Assembly (NCBI GenBank): GCA_902792555.1 | Contig: CADAZW010000035.1 | Location: 1-32,793, forward strand | Source: an uncultured Bacteroidales bacterium | Lineage (GTDB): Bacteria > Bacteroidota > Bacteroidia > Bacteroidales > Bacteroidaceae | Length of the DNA stretch: 32,793 bases | Reading direction: 5' to 3' | The notes under the pieces: generated by a model | The model's input: the letters and a program-made list of their open reading frames with translations, nothing else | Told to the model about the DNA's origin: nothing | The model's database searches: none | In this document: positions 31,369 through 32,793 of the stretch, piece by piece | Position numbering within the stretch: the first letter of the stretch is position 1 | Layout: each line of letters begins with the position of its first letter | Translations under genes and position numbers: made by a program

Positions 31369-31591
31369 CGCGTTGATAAAAGGTAAAGGTTATAGGTTAT
31401 AGAACTTAAGACCTTACAAATCGAAAATTGTATATAATCCAATTGTAAATCAATAGTACATTATAAAATTAAAAAGTTGAAAAATTAAAAAATTGAAATA
31501 AAACTCTTAAACTCTTAATATCTCCAGACTTGGCTAAATAGTCAAATCGTGAAATAAAAATGTTTGTTCAATGTTCAATGTCTAATGTTCA
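31369..31591. repeat. Repeat-built leader with a short upstream frame
   Basis: Holds GGTTATAGGTTATAG, AAATTAAAAAGTTGAAAAATT runs, CTCTTAAACTCTTAA, CCAGACTTGGCTAAATAG and TCAAATCGTGAAATAAAA, ending in an ATG at 31560. That ATG opens an 11-codon frame (MFVQCSMSNVQ) whose TGA overlaps the next gene's ATG (ATGA at 31592-31595). ATGTTCA/AATGTCTA units repeat just before the start. Confidence 0.5.
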
Positions 31592-32350
31592 ATGAATATT
31601 AAAGTACATACTCCAAAAGAGATGAGGGTCGGCAGCGGCTTGTCGTCTTGGAAGCAATTTCTGTTGGCGATGCTGGCCACAACCATATCCATAGCGCTCA
31701 CTTTTGGCACGGCTGCCGTTATTGAATACAATAAGAAGCAGAAGGAAAAGCGCGAGATAGTGATGATGGTGATGTGTGACATGGATAAATCGCTAGCAGT
31801 AGTAGAGAGAGCCGACTCGATGATAATGCAGTCGATGGACCTCCAGCTGCAGTTGGCAAAGGACACCACTAAGTTTAGCCAAATTCATTTCAGCCTAGCC
31901 CGCATGATGCCGATTCCGGAGTTTGCCAATACGACAGAAAACATTTTCTCGTCGAGCATCGAATCCATCAACACCGTGGGCAATGTGCTCTTCACTGAGA
32001 TTGTGGCTGCGTTTTATCAGTATCGTACTCTGTTTAAGACTAATGTCTGCGACTCGATACAATCTATTGCAAGCAGAGACCTCCCCTTCACTACGGTGGA
32101 GGGCACCCTTGACTTTGATTACTCGATATATGCCCTTTTGAACCATGAACTCCTGCATAGCATGCAGCAACTGTTTATACAGGGCAAGCAGATGATGAGT
32201 GTCTCCGACGAAGAGATAGAGGCCTATCGCAAAGAGCGCGAGAGGCTGAAGGCAGACATGGAAGACAGGGAGAAAAGCCGCCAGTCAACGATGGAGACAG
32301 TGATGCAGTTGCAAAGGGAAATCAACGCTGCCAGGGAGCGGATTAAATAG
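31592..32350 (+). CDS. Membrane-anchored coiled-coil protein of unknown function
   Basis: 252 residues; not recognised. A short N-terminal tail is followed by one transmembrane helix (about 22-44, 'FLLAMLATTISIALTFGTAA') and then a basic stretch 'KKQKEKRE', which predicts the C-terminal domain outside the cytoplasm only if the tail stays inside. The middle is helical, and the C-terminal 60 residues ('EEIEAYRKERERLKADMEDR') are a charged coiled coil. The layout recalls small Bacteroidota inner-membrane proteins with N-terminal anchors such as the DUF6090 group, but I cannot assign it. The start was chosen as the ATG at 31592, overlapping the stop of an 11-codon upstream frame. Apparently a single-gene unit. 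Confidence 0.75.
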   Translation: MNIKVHTPKEMRVGSGLSSWKQFLLAMLATTISIALTFGTAAVIEYNKKQKEKREIVMMVMCDMDKSLAVVERADSMIMQSMDLQLQLAKDTTKFSQIHFSLARMMPIPEFANTTENIFSSSIESINTVGNVLFTEIVAAFYQYRTLFKTNVCDSIQSIASRDLPFTTVEGTLDFDYSIYALLNHELLHSMQQLFIQGKQMMSVSDEEIEAYRKERERLKADMEDREKSRQSTMETVMQLQREINAARERIK

Positions 32351-32630
32351 CGAAATAGTAAATTGTCCAATTGTGAAATTAAATTGGCTCCTAACTGCCG
32401 CTCCGCTCTCAAAGGCTCCTGCAAGTTTCGCTTCTGCTTTGCCGACACAAAGATTATAATTTTTTTTATTGAAACAAATTGAAGAGGGGTAAAAAACAAT
32501 TTCTTCAATCAAATTGTTCCTTTGCGCGTAGTTCCTAAGTCATTTTACGATGTTTTTCTTTCCGTTGGCGATACAGATGCCGTCGGGGCCAAGGCCTATG
32601 CGACTAAGGTCCCGACGGCGTTTGAGTGCG
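32351..32630. repeat. Intergenic repeats with a truncated palindromic cassette and a 9-bp inverted repeat
   Basis: An AAATAGTAAATTGTCC array (32352-32384) is followed by a truncated type 3 cassette (about 32398-32440, TGCCGCTCCGCTCTCAAAGG...), then AT-rich DNA. GCCGTCGGG (32579-32587) pairs with CCCGACGGC (32611-32619), but there is no adjacent T-run, so a terminator for the flanking minus-strand gene is not supported. Confidence 0.6.
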
Positions 32631-32793
32631 TTACTTTTCCAGGTAGCTCTTAAGAGCATCCACATATTCCTCGAAGGCTTTCAGTCCTGCGGGGGTTATG
32701 CGGCAGAGTGTGCAAGGCCTCTTGCCCTTAAAAGTTTTTTCCACATCGATGTATCCAGCCGCAGACAGCTTGTCAATCTGCACACTCAGGTTG
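32631..32793 (-). CDS. C-terminal part of a winged-helix (HTH_34-type) transcriptional regulator
   Basis: 53 residues before the TAA at 32631-32633; the N-terminus lies outside the window. The sequence NLSVQIDKLSAAGYIDVEKT ... FKGKRPCTLCRITPAGLKAF ... EEYVDALKSYLEK matches the end of small MarR/ArsR-like winged-helix proteins of the HTH_34 type. It shows the recognition helix, the beta-wing with K-R-P-C-T, and a C-terminal helix. These proteins of about 100 residues are common in Bacteroidota; the effector is unknown. Confidence 0.85.
   Translation of the reverse strand, partial: NLSVQIDKLSAAGYIDVEKTFKGKRPCTLCRITPAGLKAFEEYVDALKSYLEK

Noticed and set aside
32579..32619. Terminator for the partial winged-helix gene
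   Set aside because: The 9-bp inverted repeat has a long 23-base loop and no T-run on either side.
32530..32620. Minus-strand peptide ending GLGPDGICIANGKKNIVK, resembling a surface-protein tail
   Set aside because: About 30 codons with no start and out of frame with the adjacent regulator. It overlaps a 9-bp inverted repeat and is too short to support as a gene or pseudogene.

Overview
This window is from a Bacteroidota chromosome, most probably a Prevotellaceae-like Bacteroidales. I infer this from TAnnTTTG-type promoter boxes, weak Shine-Dalgarno signals, BtuB/BtuG-type vitamin B12 uptake genes, a DUF2795 protein, long extracellular beta-helix proteins with a Bacteroidota-style C-terminal tail, and single-polypeptide SdaA. 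No rRNA, tRNA, CRISPR, phage or transposase gene was seen. The species cannot be named from the sequence alone.

Layout, left to right. 1-5124 (-): a giant secreted protein, cut by the window edge, with alternating CUB-like and sialidase-N-terminal-like modules and a parallel beta-helix. 5468-9367 (-): a B12 uptake locus with promoter, cobalamin riboswitch, btuB TonB-dependent receptor and a btuG-like beta-propeller lipoprotein. 9370-10324: a gene-free, repeat-rich gap holding a decayed fragment of btuB. 10325-14614 (+): a second large beta-helix surface protein, interrupted by an in-frame stop, then a 55-residue protein and a strong terminator. 15098-19694 (+): serine acetyltransferase, an RlmL-type rRNA methyltransferase and purD, separated by repeat blocks. 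20077-21294 (-): sdaA. 21451-26730 (+): sbcD and sbcC. 26896-28429 (+): an odd methyltransferase-family relative, a PduO-type cobalamin adenosyltransferase and a DUF2795 protein. 28475-31250 (-): an outer-membrane barrel/TonB-receptor-like protein and, upstream of it, a membrane-anchored winged-helix regulator. 31592-32350 (+): an unknown membrane-anchored coiled-coil protein. 32631-32793 (-): the end of a small winged-helix regulator.

The most unusual aspect is the non-coding DNA. Almost every gap is built from a shared vocabulary of short repeats. These include heptamer arrays (TTAGGAA/TTAGGAG/TTAGAAA), palindromic cassettes with conserved ends but different interiors, AAATTGTGAAAT-type arrays that often end at a start codon, and C-rich hairpin units. 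The repeats enter functional parts: a heptamer array sits in a peripheral loop of the cobalamin riboswitch, another supplies the sbcD stop codon, another abuts the btuG start, and C-rich units are read in frame inside at least two proteins.

A second candidate system is the regulator/barrel pair. Three 11-bp direct repeats lie just upstream of a Bacteroidota-type promoter for the barrel gene, and a related pair with the same 11-bp period overlaps the regulator's own promoter. This is the arrangement expected for an OmpR/PhoB-type DNA-binding domain, here on a protein with an inverted, membrane-tethered topology. B12 biology appears twice, as uptake (btuB/btuG) and as adenosylation.
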